A stretch of DNA of 64,000 nucleotides, from positions 13,964,902 to 14,028,901 of the forward strand of contig JAJEKV010000006.1 of NCBI GenBank assembly GCA_021234155.1. The letters are read 5' to 3'. Under the pieces are notes generated by a model. That model was not told where the DNA came from, did no database searches, and was given only the letters and a program-made list of their open reading frames with translations. Every line of letters begins with the position of its first letter. Within the stretch, counting starts at the first letter, position 1. The position numbers were made by a program, and so were the translations under genes. The stretch comes from Isoetes taiwanensis. Lineage: Eukaryota; Streptophyta; Lycopodiopsida; Isoetales; Isoetaceae. This document shows, piece by piece, positions 48,175-58,241 of this stretch.

Positions 48175-48840
48175 TCCACGGAGACCAATCGGTCTATGAG
48201 ACCCAAAGAGGAGGCGCAGCAAATATATTCCTGTCCCGGGTTAAAAAAAATCTCTTTGGGGGGAAAAACCGTGACAGTAATAAAAGTGATGTCAAATTGT
48301 GCAGACATCTATCATGAGAAACAAATATGTATACATATCAGTCAAGTGCTCGAGAACTGAGCTGATCCCGACGATTCATGGCCTCTTGAAGGTATGATCC
48401 CAGCATCAGCCCAGATTAGCTCAGCATAGCGTGTCCGAATGTCATCATATGTTGGAGAGCTCTGAAGGGTGTGGCATTTGTCTTCCACAGCTCCAACTTG
48501 GCAGCATTGACAAAGCCTCTTCTGCCGCGGATCCCCAATCCTTCGCATCTCAATCCAAAGATGGTGTGCGCCTGTGCGAATAGAGGCAATGAATCCGCGT
48601 TTTTTCATAGGTAGATAGGTGCGCAGGTAGCATTGCGAGCCTCGCTCCAGCATGGGGTTTATGTGGCGTTGGTAATGTGCCATCTTGACCTGCTCAAGGG
48701 TCTTGGCATCCCATAGCTTGCTTAGGAAGTTTGTATAAGGTATTGTTTGAGGTTGTGGCGGTCCGCCTTCATTTGCACTCAGATGCACCTCTGTTCCTGC
48801 ACATTCTATCTGGTCAGCCACTAAACTCTCTTTTCCCGCT
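48175..48840 (-). mobile_element. 5'-truncated LINE tail with zf-RVT domain
   Basis: The minus-strand frame 48821-48342 (159 aa) reads GFIASIRTGAHHLWIEMRR, then CQCCQVGAVEDKCHTL. This is the C-terminal zinc finger of a non-LTR reverse transcriptase, of a kind different from the L1-type LINEs in this window. The 3' UTR follows down to the 'gtccacggagaccaatcgg' tail at about 48175, shared with 36290 and 37088. No poly(A) is present, which is typical of RTE-like elements. All of the polymerase is missing. Confidence 0.65.
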
Positions 48841-50230
48841 AGCAGGCCTTTAGGTGTTGAGGTTCCATTGCCACGGTGTAAGCGAGGTTAGGGAGGCGAA
48901 TATCGTTCATACTGACCCCTTTAAGAAAGTGGTAGCTCTATACCCATTTTTTGTACCATGTATAAATATAATGATTATTTTGTACGATTCGATTCTTCAC
49001 AGGCTATATATTTGAGAAGTTAGTTCAATTGCTTATCAATGTATTTTTGGTTGTCTAGGACATTTAACAATATTTGATGTGTGACATCACATTTCGTGGC
49101 TTCTGGAACTCTGGTTTCAAGAGGTCTGGAGGTGCTAATTTAAAAAATCGTATAGAATAAGTGCATCCGCGCATATGGAAGAGGACTTGTACGGGTTATT
49201 TTTTTATGTTTACATATGGAGCAGGTATGCATTGCCCTTCTGTTGTGTACGTTAAGGGATAGAGTCTAAGAAAAACCCCAAGACATCCACTTAAGGGAGT
49301 GGTCCAAGGTTATTTTGAGCATTTTTTGTTGATGTATACGATATATTCTTTACCCCGCCAACCTGTCCTTGTCTTTCGTATCCCTCTCAGACGTACCCTT
49401 CTCCATCTCTTCTTCGATCACCATAGCTCAGTTTTGCAATTATTTTTCTTTGTCCCACTTCGGGCAACGGTGGTTTTGGAGATCGAATTGCTTCTCTATG
49501 CATCTTTGTGTAGTGCATATTTGGGGACCTGGTTCTAGTGATTCGCCTCCCATTGTAGCAATGCGGATAAGGTGGATTTTTGTGTTCAACTACTTTCTAT
49601 CCATTTGTTATTTCATTATTTAAACACTTTGTAACCTGATCAAATTTATCTATGCCGTTACACTACGCTAGTTATTATTCAATTTCATATCTGCATGTCA
49701 TGAAGAAATTTTGCATTACATTAGCTTACTAGTAAATAAGTTCTTGACAATCCCCACTGATTCTTCCAGTCATTATGTAACTCTATTTCCCGATCAAAGA
49801 ACAAGGATATCTTTTGACTTTGCCTTTCTTTCTTTTGTTTCCTAGCTAATGTAAAGTCTATATCGCATGCAATCTCAGCAAGCATGTCCACGGCTTTCAT
49901 GATCTTTTTGTCTCCTCCTTCAACTTGGTCCTGCATCAATCAAGCGAGAACAGGCAAAAATATTGATCAGAAACAATTAAAATGGAAAGAAAAGTGAGAA
50001 AGCAAGATTAGACCTTTGAAACACAAACAAACATGAATACGCTTTAGTTAGGCCCTTGAAAACCTTAAATCTAACCTTCTTTAAATCGGCATGGAATAAC
50101 CTTCATTGAAAAGCCTTGAATCAGCTTGGAAAGTCTTGAATACACTTGAATCTTCTACAAATAGAGTTGTAAGAATTTTCAAGACAAGATCAGTCTAGGC
50201 AGGTCAACCTACTAGATCATCCAGTCAACC
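48841..50230. other. Intergenic, one possible unassigned exon
   Basis: The minus-strand frame near 49935-49740 (QVEGGDKKIMKAVDMLAEIA, then a Lys/Gln-rich stretch) follows a possible splice acceptor and looks exon-like, but I do not recognise it. Nothing else is seen. Confidence 0.3.
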
Positions 50231-50243
50231 CATTTGAATTTCT
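50231..50243. repeat. Target-site duplication of the LINE, 3' side
   Basis: 'catttgaatttct' is repeated exactly at 52857-52869. It directly precedes the T-rich run that is the LINE's poly(A) on the minus strand. Confidence 0.9.
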
Positions 50244-52790
50244 TTTTTTTTCCTTTTTTTTTTGGAGGTAAGGGGTAACTTACATGGTGAATTTGTATAC
50301 CATCAGTGGTATACTATTAGGCATAATGCCAAATACACATTCCTTATAATTGGAGATGTGTTCAAAAACCAGACTAAGGTCTGTTACATATTGCTTACAT
50401 ACAAATATCAGATAATCAAAATTTTGTGTTCATAAGTGGTCTGTTGTTTTCTACTGTGCATCAATCAAGTCTTGCATGGTAAGATCCTGCACACTCCGTC
50501 TGCCAAAAATATTCAGAAGCATATCTAGCTTGGCAATCGGATAATTTGTGAAATCCAACAGTAGGAGAACATGGGCCTCCTGTTTCTGCTGCCATTTGTG
50601 GAATAAGTTCATGAAATATGGCCTGAGATTGTTATGTCTCCAAGCTTCTGTTCTTTTCAGAATCTTCTTCAGTGCTGATGCATGGATCATTTCCTGTTTC
50701 AGCTGAATGAATATTTCTTCTTCCTCGATTCTGGGGAGATTAGAGTCCTCACTGTCCGAATCTTCTGCAACACCCATTCCTCGATCCGGGACTCCATATC
50801 TACTAAGCCTCCTCATAGCATCTGTGCAAAATAACATCATCAATAGTTAGATTAAGCACAAAGAAATCATAGATTCCCTGAAATCTACCAAAGGCTGTCC
50901 AGCCTTTATCATAGTTCATCCCTTTCAAGGATCTATGAGCAATAGCTGAGTTTACAAGCTCAATTAGGAAGGTTTGTTTAAGCCAAATAATGTTTGGACT
51001 CTTGTGATCCATTGCGACTCTGATTCTGTGTTTCCAGACTGCCCAACAGCAAAGTGCTCTTGTTGTGCTCAATACTCTGTCATCTGTATTCAGAAATTCA
51101 ATGAGACCATTACCCCCAATTGTACCTTTATTTATTTGGGCAGTCCAGCTCCAGAACTCACTAATGACTGTGCATTGGAAGACATGGTTGGATGATTCCT
51201 CCTCTCCACATCCCATGGGACACATCTCTGATATAGATGAGTCAAACTTGGCTTTTCTCTGGTTAGTCATTAGTCCTTGATGCAATATAAGCCAGGTAAA
51301 TGTCCTTATTTTATTGGCAGTGTAGCTCTTCCAACCCTTTTTACATACTGTTGCTAGAGCTTTTTGCCTACAGTTCCAAAGAAAGGTAGCTCTGGAAGGC
51401 TTGTGCTGAATTAAAGCTTTGTATATTTCCTTCACTGAATATATTGCTTTATCCTTGAAATTCCATTGACTATATCTGTCAACCAGCTCATCAATATGCT
51501 CAATTTTGTCCAATACTGTATTGTATATTTCCTTGTCCAGAGTTGAACCCTTGGTTGATATAGCTATTTCTTCCCAAGATTTCCAGCCAGATCCTTCATC
51601 ATAAAAGTCCCCTATCTGTCTGATACCTGCTTGATGCCATTGCATGTATTTTTGTGGATGAATACAAGCCAGACAATTATTCTCACTATCTGCTATACCT
51701 GGATGCCAAAAAAATTTCACCTCTTTAGAATTAACATCAATGCATGGTGGTCTATAGCACAGAGAGGCTAAGTTCCAGGCTTCAAACATTCTCCTTAGGA
51801 TGTTCAAAGTGTCTGGACAGGGATTGAACTGAAAATATGCAGAATCTGGAAGTTGGTGTTTCAAAGTATGGCTGCCTACTGGGTATGATTCTTGCACCCA
51901 ATGCTTAATCAATATCTGAGCTAAGGAGAATTGTTATGGATAGCTCTCCATATCATTTTAGCTGCCAGAGCTTGTGCTTGAACAAAGAGGTCCTTGCATC
52001 CCAGCCCCCCATCTTTCTTTGACTTGGTCAAGTCATCCCATGCTACCTTGTGTGTGCCCTGCCAAATAAATTTCCTGATGGCTGTCTCTATCTTAGTATA
52101 TGAAGCTTTATCCCCTACGATTGCTGAAGAAAAATAAACATGGGTACTCCCTATAACAGCATTGGCAATCTGTATTCTTCCAGCCAAGGACAGGCAAGAT
52201 GCATATGTCCCGAGCTTTTTTTTATCTTGGTAACAATTGGCTCCCATAATCCTTTTAGTGAAGAGTTCAAAGCCAAAGGGATACCTAATATTACTGTACC
52301 AGATTCTTTATTTAGCACCTTGATTCCTTACATAGATGCTTCCTGGGAATTTATAATTATGGCACACTTACTTTTGTTCAAAAACGCACCTGATATACTG
52401 CCAAATCTTTCCATTGCAGTTATGAAATTGGGTAGACTTTCCCAATCTTCTTTCAAGAAAACAAAAGTATCGTCAGCATATTGCATAATGGAAAAAATAC
52501 CTCCTTCCCCTGGTAGTTGTAGGCAATGGATGTCTCCTTTTGACTGCATGTTCATCGCCAGCTTTGTCAAAACTTCAGCCACTATCAGGAATAGGTAGGG
52601 GGCAAGAGGGCAGCCTTGCCTAACACCTCTTCTGCAAGGAAACTGATCAGTGGGAGATCCATTGATTATCAATGATGAGGAAGCAGTCATATTAAATCCA
52701 TATACTTTCTGGTAAACCTCCTCAGGCAATCCAATGTGGGCCATGGCTTTTTCCAAGAATTGCCAACTTATTGTGTCCTAGGCCCTCCTT
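50244..52790 (-). mobile_element. L1-type LINE, 5'-truncated inside the reverse transcriptase
   Basis: It has an A-rich tail (T run 50244-50263), a 13-bp target duplication, and a 5' end that starts partway through the reverse transcriptase. It is the same family as the LINE at 12.2-19.2 kb but less decayed, so probably younger. The 5' junction carries a hairpin built from flanking DNA, listed separately. Confidence 0.92.
50451..52756 (-). pseudogene. LINE ORF2 C-terminal two thirds
   Basis: Three frames in order. The first (52756-52328) has MEKAMAHIGLPEEVYQKVYG, RRGVRQGCPLAPYLFLI and the catalytic MQYADDTFVFL. The second (52247-51921) has SLAGRIQIANAVIGSTHVYF. The third (51912-50803, 369 aa) has PVGSHTLKHQLPDSAYFQF and a zf-RVT finger, CPMGCGEEESSNHVFQC. 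A fourth frame (50843-50451) ends with HKWQQKQEAHVLLLL. A few frame changes separate them. The endonuclease and fingers were never copied because of the 5' truncation. Confidence 0.88.
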
Positions 52791-52905
52791 GTTGTGGCCA
52801 TCGAAATTGTTGTTCTGGTTGGCACTAGAAATTCAAATGGGCATACACTTCTGCTTCATTTGAATTTCTAGTGCCAACCAGAACAACAATTTCGATGGCC
52901 ACAAC
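52791..52905. repeat. Perfect 49-bp inverted repeat with 17-base loop
   Basis: The arms 52791-52839 and 52857-52905 are exactly complementary over 49 bases, starting 'gttgtggccatcgaaattg'. The right arm begins with the LINE target duplication and continues into host DNA. The left arm sits between the truncated LINE 5' end and that duplication, so it is an inverted copy of the flank. Confidence 0.95.
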
Positions 52906-53332
52906 AACAATTTCGATCTTTGATTTTGAGTCTGCAAAAAAGTAACGATTAATCTGCAAGAGGTTTGCAATTTTGATTAATGATAAGAACCCGGAATAAA
53001 AATTAGTGTGCAGTTGATGCTGAATGGATGAGGGGCAAGTCATATAGCAAAGGTTTAGAAAAAATAAATAAATCAGACCTCTCTATGGATAAAATAGCAT
53101 GAATGTTATGAACATGAAAGCTCAACAAAAGGATTGTCACTCAAACCTTTCACCTGATCCGCCAAATTTTATCAATGGATCAATTTGTGAACATCGACTT
53201 ACAGAAGATAAGTTGCAACTTGTCATGATAAAATGATCTAGTATATGCAAACTTTCGCCTATAATTGCTAAAAATCTCAACTACCAACACAAGGATTATC
53301 GAGAAGATGTCCAACACCATCTATATAGGAGA
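52906..53332. other. Spacer between LINE and DNA transposon
   Basis: No gene is seen. It starts with a second short copy of 'acaacaatttcgat' adjoining the hairpin. Confidence 0.5.
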
Positions 53333-53450
53333 GGGGGAAAGTATGCTGGTGGGTATCAAAAGCATGCGTCCGGACGCATGCTTATAGCGGGGTGCTGATG
53401 GGTGTAACTGCCCGTCATTTTTTTTTACGCCCTTCATGTACTAACACGTC
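53333..53450. repeat. Left terminal inverted repeat and subterminal palindrome
   Basis: The outer ~28 bases match the right end. Just inside, 53360-53383 is a perfect 24-base palindrome with half-site 'aagcatgcgtcc'. A second, looser matching block ('cccgtcat', T run, 'cccttcatg') follows. Confidence 0.85.
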
Positions 53451-55209
53451 CACCTCACGAATGAACCGTTAGAAAAATGATTGTGGGTTTTTGGCTGGAT
53501 TTTCGCGCGAGTGGTGTGGTAGTACGTTGCAAATTGGATTACTTCGTCATGGGCGCGAAAAATTCTCCCTCAATTCACTTATCCTCCCTCTCTCGAATTT
53601 CATGGCTCCCTCGATACCGGCTGGAGGCAATCACACGCTTAGCATTGGATTTTCGGCCGATGAATCCCAATACAATGTTCCGCATTTGTTGGATGTCAAT
53701 GCAACACAGAAATATCACGTGAAGATCCGGTTTCCTCCTCGCAATTTACAAGAAATTGGATGCGGCGAAAGAAAGAGAATACGATTACGGAATAAGATGA
53801 AAAGAGCAAATGTTGAACGGGAGGATCCGAAAGCATGAGACGCAGGCAAGAAATAGCCAAGCAAGTAGTTGATTACTTCAATAAGCTCACCAAAAAGCAT
53901 TCACCCGAACTCAAGGCTGATGTGATGAAGAGGGTGGTTCATCACCACGAAATGGAAATCTCGGAACCCGGACTTTTGCCAAATCCAAAGGAGTGCAAGG
54001 CAAATGGGGTGCTTCTCAACAACTTGAAATGTATAATGGCAGCCACAAAGAGGCAAAGGAACCATGATATTTGGAGAGCCAGAACCTCAACACTTGTGAT
54101 GGCTTCTTCCACAAAATCGAGATGCAATTCCACTATGGCAGGGCTGTTAGGTACATCTATTTCTTGCCTTCATGCCTGTGCTTCTTCATGCTTTCAAGTG
54201 CTTGTATCTGCTGAGTGATGCTGGCTGGGATATGTTCATTGATACATGTGCAATATTTCTTATGATAGGTTGCATGAGGTCAACAATTGCAACTGCTGCA
54301 TTAAGGAAATCGGAAGCCTTCCTTGGAAATGGTCCGTGGTCTGCTTTCCAAAAGAGGTTGAGGTGCGATTCTCTCACCCCTGCTTGCAAGCAAAGCATAA
54401 CAGAATTCTGGAAAGAAAACAGCAGAGTCTCTCCTTGCAAGAAAGATGTTGTGAACACTCTTGGAGAGTCAGGCTTCCGAATTTCTTATCTCTTGCACCT
54501 TATGGAGGTCACACAGGTATAAGTTTCCATACAAACTTTTTTTTTCTGCTATTATTGCATAAATATTTCTAACCAAAGGCCACCATTCAGCTGCAGCTAT
54601 ATCAACAATACAAAAAGGTACATCCTGAACACCCTGTTTGCTTAAAGGCTTTCGAGAAGTTGAAGCCTATTTATGTAAAGAAAGTATCAGAAAGGGAAAC
54701 CTGTTGTTGCATATACCATATGAAGTTGGAGTATGCCAGGGTAGCACTGAATGCATTAAGGTCAGCGAAAACTGGATTCCATGGTGAAGAGTGCAAGTGC
54801 ACCTGCGAGGTCTGTGGACCTGGTGAGAAGTGTCTGGCCAGCCAACATACGTATGACTCAACCAAATGAGCCTGAGGGTCGTGGTTTGCAACAAGAGCGA
54901 GGGTGAAGAATGGTATAAACATGACCGCTTGATGCGCATATGTCGGGGTGGGCATAAAAAGTCTTCCTATATGTCCAAGAGAAAGAGAGAATCACGAGTT
55001 CTTGCTTGAATGGAAGACGTTTGAAAAGGTAATACTCTCTTTATTGCTTGCTGAAGCATGCTGATATGTGCTGTCATGCGCTGAATACTGCTTTTGTGCT
55101 TTCAACTTGCGCCGATCTTCTTTTTTTTATGCTACAGACCTTGTTACTGATTCCAAAGGGAGACGTAAGAAGTTGGTGGAGTTGCACCCTGCGCTACCAA
55201 GGAAGTGCC

Positions 55210-55490
55210 GTGGCGCCAGAAAAGAAAAGATCCAATGCCACCAAGAAGGGAAACAAAAGTAAGAAGTCCAAGGTAGTCGGTGGGACACAAATAAGCCGCA
55301 AAGACAAGCCGAGAAGAAGGGAAACAAAAGTAAGAAATCCAAAGGCAACTGGTGGGACCGACCGAAGTCTAAAAAGACAAGTTGAGAAGAAGGGAAACAA
55401 AAGTAAGAAATCCAAGGCAGCTGGTGGGACACAGCCTGAAGCTGTAGCACAAGATGAGACCTCAAATGGCAAGGGGAAAAAAAAGAAAGG
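55210..55490 (+). repeat. Tandem ~70-bp repeats encoding a Lys-rich 23-residue unit
   Basis: Three units, starting about 55245, 55314 and 55386, each encode a form of KKGNKSKKSK followed by GGT. They sit inside the transposase gene between the Cys cluster and the core. Confidence 0.85.
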
Positions 55491-56199
55491 ACCAAAGCCA
55501 ATCCTTCGATTGTCTTACAAGAGAATGGCAGTGAAGGCTTTCATTTCATATCTGTGTTCCACGTTGAAGATATTCGTGTCACACAATTACAGGGCTAGAT
55601 GGCAGGCCATGCAATTCAAGAGTTGCTTGGACAATATCCAAGATGGCACCATTGTTTTACGAAATTGATTTTGCTTTGAGAATTACAAAGATCAAAATAC
55701 AAAGGGAGGTTCAAAGCCAGCATTGGCACAATGACCAGATAACAATTCTCGTCCACATCACGTATAGGATGGACAACAGCTCTGGGATCAGAAAGCTATT
55801 GAAGGAAACCCATTTTTACTTGAGTGATGACAAGCTTCATGACACTCTTTTTGTGCAGCACTATCTTAGAAAGCACAATTCATGGCTAGTATCAAATGGT
55901 GTAGAATTCTCCAGGCATATAGTTTGGTCAGATGGTTGTTCTAGCCAATTCAAATCTGCCCGACCATTCTATTTCCTACCAAGATATCACCACGAGCTAG
56001 GGAAGGAAATAATATGGAATTTCTTTGGGACAGCCCATGGTAAGGGAGAGCACGATGGGCAAGGGGCAGTCCTTAAAGGGGCATTCACTAGAGAGCGTTT
56101 CAAGTATGATGGAGTGAGATTTAGGGGTGTTGATGCCCCGTGGAATTCGCCACGAAGTTGGAATGAAGGTGCCAAAGAACGGGACATCAAGAGGTAATA

Positions 56200-56265
56200 T
56201 GCTTTCATCCGCATTCATCCGCTTTTAACGTGCTTTCATCCGCTTCACAAAGTGCTTTCATCCGC
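56200..56265. repeat. Short repeats of 'gctttcatccgc'
   Basis: 'ctttcatccgc' or a close form occurs four to five times in 65 bases. It lies where the transposase frame ends in a stop, so it may mark an expanded stretch. Confidence 0.8.
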
Positions 56266-57287
56266 TTTTATCTGGCCAGATAATGTCAGATTGTGCCTCA
56301 GACCGTGTATGTGAACCGCAATAGTTGTTCTTTGGGCTTTTTGCGGTGCACTTCGTTCATTGGAAAGGATGATGTTGATAGGACGTAACCGCCGGATCGC
56401 GCCGTGGTAGAAGGGACCAAGGAAATACACAAAGATCGACATACTTGGCCAAATCAAGCACAAGGGTGGCTCATAGAGGTTTAAGTTGTTTCGTGGTAAC
56501 CGCTTGAAAGGAAACCGGTCATCTTGTGTGAACAAGCGAGGGTTAAAGAATTGGAAATATGTTACTCTAAAGCCGTAAAAGTCTACTCGGGTGAAGGTAA
56601 TCAAGACGAAATCGATGAGGCATTTTTGAAGGTGATGGAGAATGGCTTAGTGGAAACATAGAGGAAGGTGATAACTTTGTTGTTGTAGCCAGGAGGGAAA
56701 TCGAGAGAATGCAGATTTCTATGTGGTGAAATGTGTTAAGTCGAGGCATATCCTTGACGTAATTATCAAGGATAGGCGGGTCGACCTTCAATGTCGATGA
56801 ACATGTGTTGGCTGGTTTGTACTATGTCATTCCAGCCCGATGGTACTTGGGAGCTACTTGAAGACAAAGGCCCGACCTTCCAAAGATCTGATCATCACGC
56901 ATCGCCTATCAAGTTTGAGATGAATCGATTCCCGCACCAACAGATTTTTCCTTGATTAGGCTACTCACCGTGATGATCCTTGACGATCGCCATATGAAGG
57001 TTGAATATGCTTTGACCTAGTTGTTTTATCATTTTAACAGTCTCAGAGTTACTTGTGTACTTGTCTCAAATTTTGATCATTATATTGGAGACAATGCTTG
57101 TGAGTATTGGAGTCTTTTAGTATTGGAAACAATGCTTGTAGTAGTGCTGTATTGGAGTATTTTAGTATTATATATTACAGAAAATTGTACACTCAAGATT
57201 TGAGACATCTTACAAGATCACTCAATACTCAAGATAACACAAAGTAATCATGCATATATTACAAAAAAGTAGTGTACAATGGTTACT

Positions 57288-58039
57288 TCATGAGTCATCG
57301 AAGTCTTCAAATCTATGCTCGTCGCCAGGAAGGGTGCCCAGCAGCTGCCTTTGTACTTCAATAGGAGCATTGAGGATATAGTAGGCCGAGACAAGGTAGT
57401 TGTTGAGACAAGAATCCAAAGATCGCAATCGCCTCCTGGGGCCAACCATGCATCGTGAAATCAATTTGTGAGATCGTTTCCCTGCATCAGTATGAGAGGA
57501 CAAGTATTCCAAAGCCGGACACACAAACTTCTGCAAAAAATTGTCCTCTTCTTGCCCCTTGAAAGGCATAACAGGAACGGTTGTGTGTGCAGGGTTTAGA
57601 AACCCTTTGTGCAGGCTGTCATCAACCAAGAAAATCATACCATGATATTGAGGAAAATCCTCAAGAACAACCTTCAACTCCTTGAAAAGAGTTGCTTTTC
57701 TCAGGTTGGTTGGATGCTCGCATGCATAGCAATGCTCTTGACCATATATCTTCAAGAATCTGGTCTGCAAATCAGGGAACAATGTATCCACCATATCCCT
57801 TGTATTCCGAAGTAGAGAAGCACTCCAAATTACAACATCAAACCTCTGCGATTGCCCACCCACAAACTCATGATACCCCGGTCCGCAAATGAGGTACTTA
57901 CTTGCGCTTTTACAACATGGTTCGCTTGTGGTGGATGCAAGATTTTTGGTTCATTCTCCTCTGTTATTATCCGTGCGATTACACCATTTATGTCAAGCAC
58001 CATGCACTTCGTGCGGGTGTCCATCCTCGACGTTTGCAA
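57288..58039 (-). pseudogene. FCP1/NIF-type HAD phosphatase domain
   Basis: Frame 58039-57894 reads CMVLDINGVIARI, the HAD motif I region (normally D-x-D-x-T/V; here the second Asp is Asn). Frame 57863-57288 reads FDVVIWSASLLRNTRDMVDT (motif II Ser), TLFKELKVVLEDF (Lys region) and GMIFLVDDSLHKG (motif III Asp-Asp), then a helical tail ending at TGA/TAA-bounded DFDDS. A frame change at about 57890 coincides with a possible 'gtaagt' donor, so it may be an intron edge and not a break. FCP1-type domains dephosphorylate Ser/Thr, for example the RNA polymerase II tail; the Asn variant is known in plant relatives and may be inactive. The gene converges with the transposase. Confidence 0.75.
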
Positions 58040-58241
58040 CCACCGCCGATGGTCTGCCGCATCGTGCTTGTGCGTGCTAGACTCTGGCCGGAAGTGCTAT
58101 CTCGGGCGTCTTTGGAAGTTGCCGCGACCTGCCGGACTCGGGTTTATCTTTGCTACCGGTGATGGAGAGTGCCGATAGCCATAGCTAGATACATCCTTAC
58201 TAGTATCTCCCTCGTCCCCAATGTATGGGTGTTTCCTCGGC

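Larger units (their letters stand above)
53602..56870 (+). pseudogene. DDE-like transposase of an uncharacterised family
   Basis: Order of parts: N-terminal basic segment (53602-54170); helical FWKENSRVSPCKKDVVNTLG; a clean 84-base GT-AG intron (54517-54600); AFEKLKPIYVKKVSERETCC with a Cys-rich cluster KCTCEVCGPGEKC (54640-54870); a Lys-rich repeat insert (55210-55490); then the core. The core has a DFA.ENYK-like strand near 55670 split by a frameshift, QSQHWHNDQITILVHITYR, HIVWSDGCSSQFKSARPFYF and IIWNFFGTAHGKGEHDGQGA. Candidate acidic residues are the Asp of DFA, the Asp of WSDG and the Glu/Asp of GEHDG. A C-terminal part (56330-56870) reads VVEGTKEIHK and later FNVDEHVLAGLYYVIPARWY. Similar unnamed proteins occur in animals with 'W-N-F-F-x-x-x-H-G-K-G'. 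Several frame breaks are present. Confidence 0.7.

Noticed and set aside
52791-52905. The 49-bp perfect hairpin as a microRNA precursor
   Set aside because: Its position at the LINE junction and copy of the flank explain it as an insertion product; perfect pairing over the whole length is also unlike most plant miRNA precursors.
57852-58178. Plus-strand frames over the HAD gene (108, 86 and 63 aa)
   Set aside because: They are antisense to the clear HAD motifs and show no domain of their own.
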